Assembly (NCBI GenBank): GCA_930367205.1
Contig: OV884013.1
Location: forward strand, 121,001,827 to 121,065,826
DNA: 64,000 bases
Direction of reading: 5' to 3'
DNA from: Acanthosoma haemorrhoidale
Lineage: Eukaryota; Arthropoda; Insecta; Hemiptera; Acanthosomatidae
The position numbers were made by a program, and so were the translations under genes. This document shows, piece by piece, positions 1 to 11,275 of the stretch (position 1 is its first letter; every line of letters begins with the position of its first letter). The notes beneath the pieces were generated by a model. That model saw only the letters and a list, made by a program, of their open reading frames with translations, made no database searches and had not been told where the DNA came from.

Positions 1-32
1 TTGAAAAATTCAAGGATTTATGACAGTAATTG

Positions 33-542
33 TTCAGGACATGATTGGAGAAACTGGCCATTTCCAGGACTCCCACTGTCACTTATTTATAGCAGGTCAC
101 GAGGCCACTGCCGTTTTAGTCTCCGAGGAGAATTATAGGGATGAGTGGCGCAATGCAAAGACTGTACTACATGATTAGGGTTGTTGGAAAGGCTACTGTA
201 GAATTTCATAAACTTGGAAGGGATGAGTTCAAGAATGTAGGGTATATTAAGGTCGTTATGAAGGGTTTTGTTGCTGACGTAATAAGGGGACTTTACTATT
301 GTTCTCAGGACTTTTTATGGAAAGGATTGGATACGCTTGATGTTCGACTTTTTTGCTGTCCCCCATAGCTCTATTCCGTATGTCCAGATTGGCTTAAGTA
401 TAACTTTGTAAATAAGTAGTTTATTTTCAATTGAGAGATGGGATGTCCTTCGAAGTAGTCTGTACAGTTGTCCAAAGCGTCTGTTTAGTTCTTGTATTTT
501 TAGCCTCGTGTGTGGGTTCCATGTCAGTCTTTTGTCGAGATC
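33..542 (-). mobile_element. Jockey-like LINE fragment, truncated at both ends
   Basis: Read on the minus strand this is the end of a Jockey-clade reverse transcriptase ORF followed by the start of its 3' UTR. It closely matches copies at 7470-8598, 21374-22040, 22792-23600 and 33851-34385. Recognisable peptides, with frame breaks, are IWTYGIELWGTAKKSN, SNHPN and RRLKRQW, the usual C-terminal region after the polymerase domain. The piece is bounded by a perfect 10-bp direct repeat ACAGTAATTG (23-32 and 543-552), which looks like a target-site duplication. The last part of the 3' UTR and the terminal A-rich tail are missing, which is odd for a target-primed insertion. It is a dead fragment with no intact ORF. 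Confidence 0.8.
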
Positions 543-711
543 ACAGTAATTGTAGTTATAAGAACCAGTTTGTGAACGAAAATTTCATTTTCCCCGCGAA
601 AATCAGTTGATACAAATACAATTGGATAACGTGTTCTAAACGACGATACGAAAATTTATTTAAAAGTAAAAAATAAAGAGAACCTTTCAAGCTTATCCAA
701 TAAATATAAAC

Positions 712-930
712 ATTTTTTTTTTCTTTTTCAAAATACCTTTTATTTAACATTTTTACAAAAAAAGAACAAGATTTACAGAAAATTGCTCCTCTTGCTGCAT
801 ACTTAGATGCATTCGAATTAGGATAGAATTACAAAACAAAATTTCTTTTTACAGTTAAAAAATACAATATCAAACAGACAGGACCAGGTGATGGGGCTCA
901 CCTTCGGTTTACAATGTGGATATATAAACC
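712..930 (-). mobile_element. 3' end of a non-LTR element, family D
   Basis: The block begins with a poly-T run and an inverted poly(A)-signal context (AATAAA on the minus strand near 738). It continues through a segment ending in GTGATGGGGCTCACCTTCGG. The same order of sequence recurs at 29870-30075 and, shortened, at 26397-26535. This is the arrangement of 5'-truncated LINE or SINE 3' ends inserted in minus orientation. No coding sequence is recognisable in it. Confidence 0.6.
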
Positions 931-1840
931 AGAATACTGTTTTGACAAGAAGTATGGGGCTAGGCACCAAGATTGGTCAAATTAAATATCCCATACTTTT
1001 GATATAAAACTGATTTACCACATTCTGAACAAGCGATCACAGCTAGTCTGATACGAAAACTAAGACAATACTTATATACTAAAACACACGAGGTAACCAA
1101 AAAGAAATATTTTAATAAAATTACATAATTTTATCCACGACCGCACCTCAATATATCAGAAATAACACAGACTGCGTTACAACCAATTCCATCAAAAACT
1201 ACAGGAATACCACTGGGACTAGCAACATTTATCTTACCATACTCCGGAGGAATTGAAAGGAACATAAACCTTCGTACGAGGAGGCTTCACTCTTTGTGAA
1301 TAATAATAATAAGTTGTGATTAAAATAAAAATTGCTAAAATAAAATATTGTTTAATCTTCGGATTGGATTACATTTGAAGCTTAAATTGACCATATTTAC
1401 AAGATACCTTGTCATATGTCCATCCAGAGAATGACAGGGCACATAATGTATGGTCACCTCTTTTTCTCATGACCATATTTCCCCCGAGACTCTAGACGCT
1501 AAAAGGTACCATGACCGACTACCCTTAGCAGAAGAACAGGTAATGGTCAGGTCATTACTGACGAGGCATTCAAAGGCTATGCGTAAAAAGTGGAGCAAGC
1601 CTTACGTAACACATGATCCGACGAGAGACGTTCAAGGTGCCTTCGATCCAGTCTTAGGCATTCATCAACAATCAATAGTTGTATCTTCACATCGGCATTA
1701 GATAAGATGAAACAAGTTTGACATTCTCTATTTAGGAAAATGGCCTTTCCTTCTAAACAAACCCAAAGTAAGATATATAATAGACTACGTTTAAAAGGGA
1801 CGCTTGAAATGAGATATAAATAAGATGATAGATCAATGAA
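931..1840. other. AT-rich stretch, no gene seen
   Basis: No recognisable coding or element sequence. An 83-codon open frame at 1450-1701 has no recognisable domain and looks accidental. Confidence 0.5.
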
Positions 1841-1987
1841 AATGAACTCTTTGAAAATGAACTCTTTGAAAATGAACTCTTTGATAATGAACTCTTTGAT
1901 AATGAACTCTTTGATGATGAACTCTTTGAAAATGATATCTTCGATAATGAACTCTTTGATAATGAACTCTTTGAAAATGAACTCTAT
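1841..1987. repeat. 15-bp minisatellite, about 10 copies
   Basis: The unit is AATGAACTCTTTGAA, with variants ending in GAT and one diverged copy at 1931-1945. Because 15 is a multiple of three, the array stays open in several frames on both strands. This creates repetitive pseudo-peptides (KMNSL units on plus; IKEFI and QRVHY units on minus) that should not be taken as genes. Confidence 0.95.
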
Positions 1988-2429
1988 ACTGAACAGATAC
2001 TGGTCTTGTTTGCTTAACAACAGCTGTCCAAAATAAATCCCCCAGTTTTAACAAAGGAGCACGTTGTTACATACAGCGATTGCAACCCATGGAGTGATAC
2101 AATCTTCATTACATTCTTTTTATTGCATACAATGGAAGTTTGCACCTTTTTCTTTAAGAAATAAACGACAATAAATAATAAATCCTTAGCTAAATTATTT
2201 TAAGCTTAAACAATTCTATTTATACGTAACTACTTTTCTTGTAGAATGTACTTTAAGTTATATTAACGAGTCATAACGTTATTAAAATGCAGTTAAGTGG
2301 AATCTATTGTTCGTATCTACCCACTATGAGTTACCATGACAACAAGTTTTTGTTTTCTCTATATAGACGAGGCTTCAGTTAGTCTTTTGTCAACTGTTTA
2401 CGTTAAACTGTTTTTGTTTAACCTCTGAA
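1988..2429. other. AT-rich flank upstream of the mariner relic
   Basis: No terminal inverted repeat like that of 4199-4427 was found here, so the 5' end of the mariner copy cannot be placed. Nothing else recognised. Confidence 0.4.
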
Positions 2430-3190
2430 ATGGAGAGTCAAAAAGTCCATATTCGTCATGTAATGCTTTGGGAATTTAAACAAGGCAATAGTGCTAGGGC
2501 GATAGCTGAAAAAATATTTAGTGTATATGGTGAAGGACTAATAACTGACCGGGCAGTTAGAAATTGGTTGATGAAATTCCGAACGACCTTAAAAGACGAA
2601 CCGAGGGTGGGACGTCCTTCCGACTTTGACGACAAACTTTTAAAGCCAATATTAGAGCAAAATCTACGTCAATCAACAAGGGGTATAGCAGAAAAGTTGA
2701 ATACATCACAATCAACTGTTAACATAGCAACAGTCTGTAGCAATCAGTTAGGAGTGTGGGTACCTCACAATCTCAGTGAACGGAATAAACAAGATCGCAT
2801 GTCAATCACCAAAAGTCTGCTCTCACGGGTAAAAATTGAGCCTTTTTTAAACAGGATTGTAACAGGCGATGAAAAATGGGTTACCTATGACAATATAGTC
2901 CTCAAAAGACAGTGGCTTGATAAGGATCAACCCATGGCAAAAATATTTTATTGCATCCATGGTGGGATTGTCAAGAAATAATTCACCACTAGTTTTTGAA
3001 GTCAAATTTAACGATTACTGAGGATAAATACGTTCAGCAGTTCGCAAATAGTGCAAGAGAAACTCCATGAAAAGCGTCCTGCACTCGTCAAAATTAATAT
3101 AATTTTGTTATTTAATGAGAGCAAAATAAATGTCTGATAAAAAAACGGAACTTACTTATGACTCGACCTAAATATAACGACAAACAATCT
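2430..3190 (+). pseudogene. Degenerate mariner transposase
   Basis: Mariner transposases cut and paste their element at TA dinucleotides, using an N-terminal paired helix-turn-helix domain and a C-terminal DD34D catalytic domain. The open part (2430-2981, 183 aa) starts MESQKVHIRHVMLWEFKQGN, the typical N-terminal helix-turn-helix. It continues through a second helix region (roughly residues 60-95) and the block VPHNLSERN. It also contains TGDEKWVTYDN (about residues 145-155), which carries the first catalytic aspartate. A short stretch between helix-turn-helix and catalytic domain is lost or scrambled near residue 97. The frame stops at 2981, about half the family's usual length of roughly 345 aa. 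Downstream to about 3190, fragments such as YVQQFAN and a LVK-type block follow in shifted frames, so the second and third catalytic aspartates are gone. It is a dead fossil copy; no TIR was found. Confidence 0.85.
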
Positions 3191-4198
3191 TTATTCTGGG
3201 ACAATGTACGCTGTAAATAACAAAAATATAGAACTGAATAAAATCATTCGGCTAACAAAACAGAAACAGTACATCACATTGGGGGAGGGGGAACAATAAA
3301 ATTAAATATATAACTGATAGTTATTAGTCTTTTAGAAGGCTGCAGCTATGGGTTTAACAATAATAATCGTATATAATCAAAATAATAATATAATAATAGT
3401 CAATATGAATAGATACTTGATGGGTGGTATGAAGGGTTTTAAGGTAACGTATAAGGGTTTTAAGGTAATGTATAAGGGGTAAGAAGGTAATGTGATATAT
3501 TGTTGGTTGGGTTTTACTTAAGTATTCTCCACTCTTGCGTTTTGTCTGTCACTTACTCTCATCTTCCGTCCTGAGACGTAATCCTGAATTCCTTACCAGC
3601 GTGATCTAATCCAATAATACGACGCACGATTAAATCTGAAGCCCGTCAGCGATTCGAGTCATGACTTACTTAAGTATCATCGGTTTAGCATTCAGTGTTC
3701 TCGGCCTGATAAAGCCACCTGAATATTCAGGGAGGGTTCTCCTTGAGAAATGCTTTTAGTTCTATTTTTCGCTAAGTCATTTCTGATTCATACCTAATAA
3801 TGTTTTCGTTTCTAATACCATTTGTCATTAACCCAAGTGAGCTGTTAAATGTCGGGTTTCCACTGCAACACAGCTGTTTTCTCATGTTAAAGTTTTCAGC
3901 TAAATTTCGTGAATGTATTTAATAAATAGGCAGACCTTCACCAGAGGTTTTTAATTTTTTTAGTTTCACTTTTTCGACTAAGCCTTACTTAAGATCCTGA
4001 GTTCATTTTGGCTGTAAATCTAACAGCCCACAAACCTGAGGCGTTTTGTTGATTGGTTGTTCATTTATTCTTCGTATGACTAGAGATCTTCGTCCGAATT
4101 ATCTGGTGCTTATAACTTTTCCAATACTCAATAAAAATGCATCAGCTGAAATCTCATAATATAAAGTTTTTAACAAAATGGAAGATTCCTTTCTATTA
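3191..4198. other. AT-rich intergenic sequence with a short 21-bp repeat
   Basis: Nothing coding recognised. At about 3431-3495 a unit resembling AAGGGTTTTAAGGTAACGTAT occurs about three times with decay in the last copy. Confidence 0.5.
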
Positions 4199-4427
4199 GG
4201 GGGACCGGAAAGTAATGTTGTTTTCTTTACATTAAATTCAAACAGATAAATTTTTAACAAGTTTTTGTTTTTGATCAATGATGTAATCACCCTCGTTATC
4301 AGCAACCTTTTGTCATCTAGGGTGCAAATTTTCAATGCCGAATCGATCAAAATCAATTGGTTTTTAAGCAAAATATCTGGAGATGGCATTTTGGACATCA
4401 TCCAAATTTTTTACTTTCCGGTCCCCC
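4199..4427 (-). mobile_element. Internally deleted mariner (MITE-like, 229 bp)
   Basis: Perfect 17-bp terminal inverted repeats GGGGGACCGGAAAGTAA (4199-4215 and, inverted, 4411-4427) enclose about 195 bp. On the minus strand the interior reads as the C-terminal end of a mariner transposase: GIENLHPR, a stop in place of the usual tryptophan, then QKVADNEGDYIIDQ. That is the region just before the natural stop of this transposase type. It is therefore a full-length mariner that lost nearly all of its ORF but kept both ends. No clear TA duplication is visible at the flanks (TTA on the left, TTT on the right). Confidence 0.8.
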
Positions 4428-5060
4428 TTTCCTGATTTCACGATTGTCAAATCGGCCTGTTCAGGTAAATTAATTATTGTACAATGTCGGAGTTTCTCAG
4501 AACGCGTTGAATCACGACAAGCCCACTGCTATCAATGCCCTGCAGCTCGAACGTAAACATTGCAGATACCATAACTTCTGTTAACATCTAATTTCGTATA
4601 AAATGTATTCATGATTTTCTATAAATGTCATTGCAGCGTTTCATTTTGTTTATCGTATTCATTTTATTGATTAACACATTTGTAGATGCCTCAATTCAAC
4701 CGACATTGCCAAAATATATACTACATGAGTTGCACTAAAAATGAGCAAACTCTCCAATATTTTGTAAGGTTTTACTGGTTTTAATCAGAGCTAAAAATCA
4801 AAATATACACCTAAATAAACCCTAATAATAAATTAATTATTGATTATTTCATATGGAGATCATTTGATGACTTGAATAGATAAAAAAAAGTGTCTGAGAC
4901 ATATAGGTTGACATATTGATTATCAATATGTAATATTTGTTGGCACTTGTGCATACTACAGTTAAAAAAAACATTTTTTGTTTTATTTATGGATTCGCAG
5001 GTGCTGTATCAGTACGTCAGGAGAATACAGGGGTTATAAATGAGAATGACATCGAGTTAT
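4428..5060. other. AT-rich stretch, no gene seen
   Basis: No coding potential or recognised repeat. Confidence 0.5.
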
Positions 5061-5914
5061 AAAGCGTGTCCCAAAATTAACGCAAGATTTGATTTGAATA
5101 GAAAACACAATTTTTAGTATTTTTGTATTGAATTATAAAGTAAATAGGATAGGGTTATTTATGAAATAACACATCGGGCAGATGGCCTCCACGACTTTGC
5201 TGGCACATACGCACTCTTTTGTCGAAATTTTCTATGACCATTTGGCATAAATGTGGTTGAATTTCCTTGATGCAGCGTTAATTTGTTCTTTTAATGCACG
5301 GGTGGATCTGGGCTTGTTGACATACACACTTCTAATAACCCCATAACAAAAAATCTAAAGGTGTTAAATAACACGATCTATGGGGTCAATTCTGGTCACC
5401 GAAACGAGAGAGTACACGACCTGGAAATGTCTCGTGCAGTATTTGAATTGTTTCATGGGCTGTATGGCATCTGGCACCATCCTGTTGAAACTACATATTG
5501 GCCACATCGATATCATCCAATTTAGGCACAAAGAACTGTGTTATGGATTTTCAGCAACACTCTCACACATTTCTTCGATATTGACATTTTAACGGCTTGT
5601 TTTTGGATGACCAGTGTGTTTAGTGTCTCCAACTGATCGAGTCTCCCTAAATTATTCAATAAATCTCTCCACAGTTGATGAATTCAAAACACTATTCTGA
5701 CCATATTTTGTATGAAATTTTCAAACTGCGGCCGCCAAACTTTCATTATTTTTGAGATAATGTCCAACAATAAAGACACGTTGTTCTATCGTGTAACGCT
5801 CCATTTGTACTAACCCTAAACTGTCAGCTGTCAAATTGTTTTTTTTTTTGCCAGCACTTTATTGCACAGATGGCGGCAAATTCAAACCTTGCGTTAATTC
5901 TGGGACACCCTTTA
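5061..5914 (-). mobile_element. Non-autonomous DUF4817-type Tc1/mariner-superfamily element
   Basis: The ends are inverted copies of a TIR containing GTGTCCCAGAATTAACGCAAG, left at 5065-5088 and right at 5886-5912. Read on the minus strand the order is: 5' UTR, the start of a transposase (MERYTIEQRVFIVEYY-like, diverged), a helix-turn-helix stretch (NSVLTSS, RETGSVGDT), then directly the C-terminal catalytic part (DDIDVANMW, QDGATCH-like, DLTPLDFF-like, QSRGGHLPDV). The middle of the catalytic domain, including the first catalytic aspartate block, is missing and the two halves are out of frame. This copy also lacks about 20 bp at the junction that other copies (for example 41696-42586) retain. 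It cannot encode a transposase and would depend on one supplied in trans. Confidence 0.85.
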
Positions 5915-7169
5915 CAAACCCAGGAATTGCTCAAATTAAGTTAAACAAGGAATCTAAACTGGCCCCTTAAAATATATGTATAGGCAAAGACGAATAAGTC
6001 TACATACACATACATGCTAGTAGATTTGCTACATTGAATGAGATTATTGTAAACTATAAATTATTTTATTGTCATTCGATATAGTCATAACTATAAACAT
6101 TTTTATTAATTTGTTAATTATTATTCTGTTTGATATGGTGACAGCCCACTTTTTTATTATATCATACTCTTATTTCTAGAAGTTTCATTAGTCTCTTAAG
6201 CGATTTCCATGCAGTTCACTGATTATACAATTATAATTGCTTTTTTCTCCCTACCCAACGCCCCCCCCCTACCCAACGCCTAGAACCATTAGACTTTGTG
6301 GTGGTTTGGTAACATCCGCTCCCAAAGACGTCCCAGTAAAGATAAGGTTTTTACAAAAAAAAAACCTTTGACAAAAAGAGTCGAGTTTCCCTCTAACTAA
6401 TTTCTGATTCTTGCAAGTTGTACCTGCATTTGTAGAGAGAGTAGAAGGATATGGAGTAAATGAATGTTAGGCGTATGAACATGCTACACCATGTATTCCT
6501 CCCAACCTTGCGGGATCTTGTAAAAAGCGCCTATTGCACCCATGCAGGATCCTAACCGAATCCCTGTTTGTGGATCCAAGATACAATAGACTCAAATGGG
6601 AACCACTTTACTCAAGTGGACTGAAAACAATATCCTAGAGCTGTTTTCGTTCCGTCTGAATTCCAAAAATCAAAACACTTATCTCACTTATCACCTCGTC
6701 ATATTTTAGTTGTTACTAATGTTCCAAATCACGAGATGGCTGATAGTACAAAAAATAAAAAAAACTGTGCTAACGAGCAAACTGTTATTACATAACATGA
6801 TTGCTCATTGCAAAGAACTTATTAGCACAGGCACCTGTGTGACTCCGATGTCCTTGCGATTTAACACATAACGTTTTACTTGCATGTGCAACCCAAATTA
6901 TTTTCTCATCACCATTAAGGGTTTTTTAAATGCTATTAATATGTCGAATTTCAAATCCTGCAATTACCATATTTATCACTGTTTTTATTGAAATGAAATT
7001 TGACTCCACCTACCATTGGGCAATAAGTATTTGTGGTCAATCATCTTATTCGTGCAATCTATATAAATACATACGCACTAACTCCACATGTTTGTCACTT
7101 ATATCAAATACGAAAGAAAAAGTGGATGCTCGCTCGCGAGCTCTTCCTTCAGTTGCATCACTGACCTAG
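5915..7169. other. AT-rich stretch, no gene seen
   Basis: Contains a short duplicated C-rich motif (CTACCCAACGCC twice, about 6251-6281, around a run of C). The open frames at 6930-7169 and 7088-7315 show no recognisable domain. Confidence 0.5.
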
Positions 7170-7275
7170 GGCGCGAGAGCCTCAGACGCTCATGGCATGA
7201 TTGGAGAAATCAACCGTTGCCTGGACACCTAGAAAAGATCACGAGGGCAATTCCGCTTATACTGTCGAGGAGGGT
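7170..7275 (-). mobile_element. Old, diverged Jockey-like LINE 3' UTR fragment
   Basis: On the minus strand it aligns, with many changes, to the LINE segment at 8230-8370. The anchors are CATGATTGGAGAAA, a TTGCCTGGA-like block, GATCACGAGG and a CGAGGAGG block. It is clearly older than the other copies. Confidence 0.55.
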
Positions 7276-7469
7276 GAAACAGTATACAAACTGTATGTGT
7301 GAGATCAATTATTAAAGGAACGTCGAGTTCCCAATGACGATTTTCAAGGCATAGATTATGTCGAAAGTATTTACATACAGCAATATTTGCACCTTACCCT
7401 CCATAAGGTCGGGAAGATATCCTAAGATCGCACTACACTGCCAATAGCTCAATATAAATAATCAATATG

Positions 7470-8598
7470 AAAGATAGATCACATTTCAAACCGCTTCTTC
7501 CAAGTCCGCTGTGGCTTGGAATATTCTAACTACTATCCCATAAAAGGACGAGTTCCACAGGGCAGCGTCCTGGGTCCCATCCTCTATAACCTATACTCCG
7601 CTGATGTCCCCTCTACCTCCAATACCTTCTTGGCAACATTTGCAGATGACACTGCAGTCTTGTCATCCCACTTAGACCCCGATATACCATCCCAAAACCT
7701 TCACCTTGATAAGATCGAGCAATGGTGCAACCAATGGCGGATCAAAGTTAATGAAGCAAAATGTTCCAACTACCTTCACCCTCTGTGGCAAGTCTTGTCC
7801 AATAGTTTCTTTTAATTCCACTCCTCTCCATGTATCTGAGACAGTACGGTACTTAGGCTTCCATATCGACAAACGGCTGACCTGGAACCCACATACGAAG
7901 CTAAAAAGACAAGAACTAAACAGACGCTTTGGACAACTGAGGACATCCCATCTCTCAATAGAAAATAAATTACTAATCTAAAAAGTTATACTTAAGCCAA
8001 TCTGGACATACGGAATAGAGCTATGGGGGACAGCAAAAAAGTCGAACATCAAGCGTATCCAATCCTTTCCATTAAAAGTCCTGAGAACAATAGTAAATGC
8101 CCCTTATTACGTCAGCAACAAAACCCTTCATAACGATCTTAATATACCTTACATTCTTGAACTCATCCCTTCCAAGTTCATGAAATTCCATAGTAACCTA
8201 TCCAACCACCCTAATGCCCTAGAGCACAGTCATTGCACTGCACCACTCATCCCTATAATCCTCCTCGGAGATCGAAACGGCAGTGGCCTCGTGACCTGCT
8301 ATAAATGCGCGACAGTGAGAGTCCCGGCAATGACCAGTTTCTCCAATCATGTCCTGAGCGTATCTGGCTCTCGCGCTCTTCTTCAGCCTCCACCGTGCGT
8401 GGGGGACTTCCCAAGACTCCGCTTCCTCTTTCGCATGTGAGGGAGGTGACAACCATGTGGATTTGGGAGGTCTCTGGGCTGTTTTTAAATACTGTATGAA
8501 TGAGCGAGTGAATGAAAATTGTAAATATGGTATGAATGAGAACATTTATCACACTGCTCACAATTACTTATTGCCCTATGAGGCAGATTGTAATTTAA
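7470..8598 (+). mobile_element. Jockey-like LINE, 5'-truncated copy with RT catalytic motif
   Basis: This is the longest LINE copy in the window. The first part (7516-7815) encodes the core of a Jockey-clade reverse transcriptase: RVPQGSVLGPILYNLYSADV, then TFADDTAVLSS with the catalytic FADD box, then QWCNQWRIKVNEAKC. A frameshift at about 7770 moves the reading to the frame of 7706-7981 (VSETVRYLGFHIDKRLTWNP). Then an in-frame stop at about 7981 is followed by WTYGIELWGTAKKSN, NAPYYVSNKTLHNDLNIPYI and HPN. The ORF should end in RRLKRQWPRDLL as in the copy at 17905, but here the end is also frameshifted. A 3' UTR of about 300 bp ends with a GGCAGATTGTAATTT block and an A-run at about 8598. 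Everything upstream of the RT palm is absent. Not functional. Confidence 0.88.
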
Positions 8599-8600
8599 AA

Positions 8601-9061
8601 AAAAAAACTACTTATGCAAGTCCCACAATATAGAATCATCTTTCTACGAGGTATAATGTATTATTTTCTGTAAACCATCTGGGATTTTACGCCATTCAGT
8701 TATCTGAGTAACTAGATAATACTACGTTATTAAAATTACTTGATTATTATATCAGTGCAGGGTTTTTTCTAAACGAAGTTTTTCACTCAGGGGTGTAGAT
8801 ATAAAGCGCCCCTTTTAAAAGGGTTATAAGCTCATTTATTGAAGAATCCAACAATTTTTTTCTCTAACTACTTAGCGGTAACCAAAAAAAATATTATTGG
8901 GACTAGATATCTTTTATAACTTATATTACAATAACAGTTTAGAAAATAACAACAAACAAACTTTTCAAACAACAATACCATCATTTGACTTTTAACACAT
9001 GTACTACATCTTGGATAGTTTATTTTGCCTCCATCTGACATTTTCTATTAATTTTGTTTTT
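8601..9061. other. AT-rich stretch, no gene seen
   Basis: No recognised content. Confidence 0.45.
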
Positions 9062-9152
9062 ATGCCACACCTTTTTTTTTTTTTTCATAGCCCCTTTAAA
9101 TTTACAGACAATCATATACAATTATAGATCCTCGAGCAAAATGCCACACCTT
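9062..9152 (-). mobile_element. Very short LINE family B insertion with target-site duplication
   Basis: A 67-bp insert (9074-9140) consists of a poly-T run and then CATAGCCCCTTTAAATTTAC and following bases. It matches the 3' end of family B copies at 35545-35825, 36160-36408 and 43084-43330. It is flanked by a perfect 12-bp direct repeat ATGCCACACCTT (9062-9073 and 9141-9152; the last two Ts are shared with the tail). This shows that family B is mobilised by target-primed reverse transcription with a poly(A) tail and extreme 5' truncation. Confidence 0.85.
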
Positions 9153-9929
9153 GGTCATGGCGACAATTCTAATCACATAGATAGTTCAACTGTTATCGAG
9201 TAGAAAACAATATTGTTTCTTGTTCCATTTGTTAGTTTTATTATTTATATTATGAGTGCTTTGTTATTGAAACGCTACGTTAACCGTTTTGAGTTTCAGG
9301 ACACTTTTAATTACACCTAAGAACAATGGATTATAAAGTGTAATCTCATGAAAAAACTAACCAGATTAGATTCGCGTTAATCGACCATCACTGGTAATTG
9401 ATATTAGTCCTACTTACACTCCGCGCGCGCACCGCAGGATCTGATATTTAGGGATAATTTGGGGATCTCATAGAAAAAGTGATGTACCCTCGGTATTGGT
9501 ATAAATAATGAAATCAATGAAGTTAAAATGATTTTTGACACTCCTTCTTATATGCCTCAAAAAATTGAAAAATCACCCTGAAAAAAATCCACCATCTTTC
9601 CACGCATAAAAGGACAATAAAAACAATAACTTCAGGACCTAAACGTACTCCTTAGAAAAAAAAAACACATTTTTGGATTCGTTTTTTATTCGGTACATTC
9701 TGAAATAACTGTTTTTTAGGCAGGAAGTCTGCTATTAAGAGAGTGAAATTTAAATCATATTCCTAGCACACTGATTATGCACATAAAACAAACGGACAAG
9801 AAAAAACAAGCTTATTTTGGTACCTAGGAAGTAAGTACTGATTTTAGCTACTTTTGGGGCGCTGAATCTAAATATAAAATCAGTTTTGGATTGAAACACC
9901 AAAGTGTTCAAGATAAAATCAGGTCCGTA
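9153..9929. other. AT-rich stretch, no gene seen
   Basis: A short GC-rich patch (CTCCGCGCGCGCACCGC, about 9420-9436) lies in otherwise AT-rich DNA. No gene recognised. Confidence 0.45.
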
Positions 9930-11275
9930 AAACTAGAACAGAAAATTTGCGGCTGTGGATTACCGGGAAAAGAAAAAGTCTGAAATTCGGTGTACCGATG
10001 GTTTGGAGAGAACCCAAAAGCATCTTCGATGACTGCTATTTCTGCTTAGTAAGTATAAATCGAAACAAGCGTAGCAAGTGGACTTATCCTGATTTAGTCT
10101 CTGCAAGATTCAAATGCCGATCCCATCATTTCACCAGCTACCAGAGCTCTGTGAGGACGAGTGGTGTTCCTCTCATCACCCTCATGTAACTAATGATACG
10201 TCAACAATTCTTCAACGTTTCAACCAGGATGAGTTAAATGATCTCGACGTGTCAAAAGAATCTTCTGAATTACTGGCTTCCAGGTTGAAGGACACAAATT
10301 TTCTGGAACAAGGAACCAAAATTACCGTAGAAGAAAAAAAGGTCCACTTGCTTCTCTCAAGAAGACAGTCTTGTATTGTCGTCATGAAATTAGAGGACTC
10401 CTGGAAAAAATGGGTCTTCCTGACTATTTTCCAGATGATTGGCGCCTATCAAAGCGAAGTTTGAAATGTTTCCTTATAAACAATGGGAATAAATATGGTT
10501 AAGTATCAATTGCTCACCTAACGAAAATGGAAGGATAATATAACAACTGTGGTCTTGGAGGGGATAGAGTATCACGAACAACGGGTAATTTGTGTGAACT
10601 TAAAACTCCAACTTTCTTCTTGGACAACAAAGTGACCTCACCAAATACTCTTGCTTCAAAAGAACTACTGGGTTAAAAAGAGTGGCCTAAGAGACAAAAC
10701 ATGGACTCTAGGGAAAAGAATGTCATTAACGAGAGAAAATCCTCCTCCACTGCATGTAAAGCTGAGGGCCTTATGAAGCAGTTTGTAAAGGCTCTGGATA
10801 ATAATGGATCATGCTTTGCATATATTGGGGGAAATGTCTCAGTTGAGTATAGAAAAAATTAAAGCAGTAACATTTGACGGCCCACAAATAAAACTACTCG
10901 TTAAGGATCCTTCGTAAATTCGATTAATGAGGCTGAGCGAAAAGCCTGGACTTCATTTGTTCCAGTAGTCGGATATTTTCTGGGCAAACGTAAAACTGAA
11001 CTGTTAAAGGAGTTTCAACTCCCTTGGGTGTAACATGAGTATTAGTGTGCACTATTTAGGCAGCCACTTAGACTGTTTTCCTCAAAATTTAGGAAACACC
11101 AATGAGGAACATAGTGAAAGATTTCACCAGGATATTAAAACTAAGGATGCCTACTAATAAGGCAAGACTTTGCTGCTGGAGTTTAAAAAGGGACTGTTTC
11201 AAAATATATTGAAGAATGTCACGGAAAAGACGCTTCCGAAGTGTTGTTCTATGACTAGTTGGTTTTATCGATGAC
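9930..11275 (+). pseudogene. Decayed copy of an arthropod-expanded uncharacterised gene family
   Basis: A chain of peptide blocks in the right order, but in several frames with stops, matches a family I recall as widespread and multicopy in arthropod genomes and of unknown function. In order: LWITGKRKSLKFGVPMVWREP then DDCYFCLVSINRNKRSKW (9950-10090); LNDLDVSKESSELLASRLKD (10215-10290); CFLINNGNKYG (about 10465); GQQSDLTKYSCF (about 10622); EWPKRQNMDSR (about 10680); PPLHVKLRALMKQFVKALDN (10743-10805); TFDGPQIKLLVKDP (about 10868); NEAERKAWTSFVPVVGYFLG (about 10925); HYLGSHLDCFPQNLGN (about 11050); EEHSERFHQDIK (about 11106); and a CCWSLKRD-like end (about 11172). The CYFC cysteines and the FHQDI block are the family's landmarks. 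At least five frame disruptions rule out function. No introns interrupt the order, consistent with a single-exon or retro-copied ancestor. Identification rests on remembered family features, not on a search. Confidence 0.72.

Noticed and set aside
1577..2054. Minus-strand frames of 147 and 73 codons with repetitive peptides
   Set aside because: They run through the 15-bp minisatellite, whose unit length keeps any frame open; no start context, domain or neighbours.
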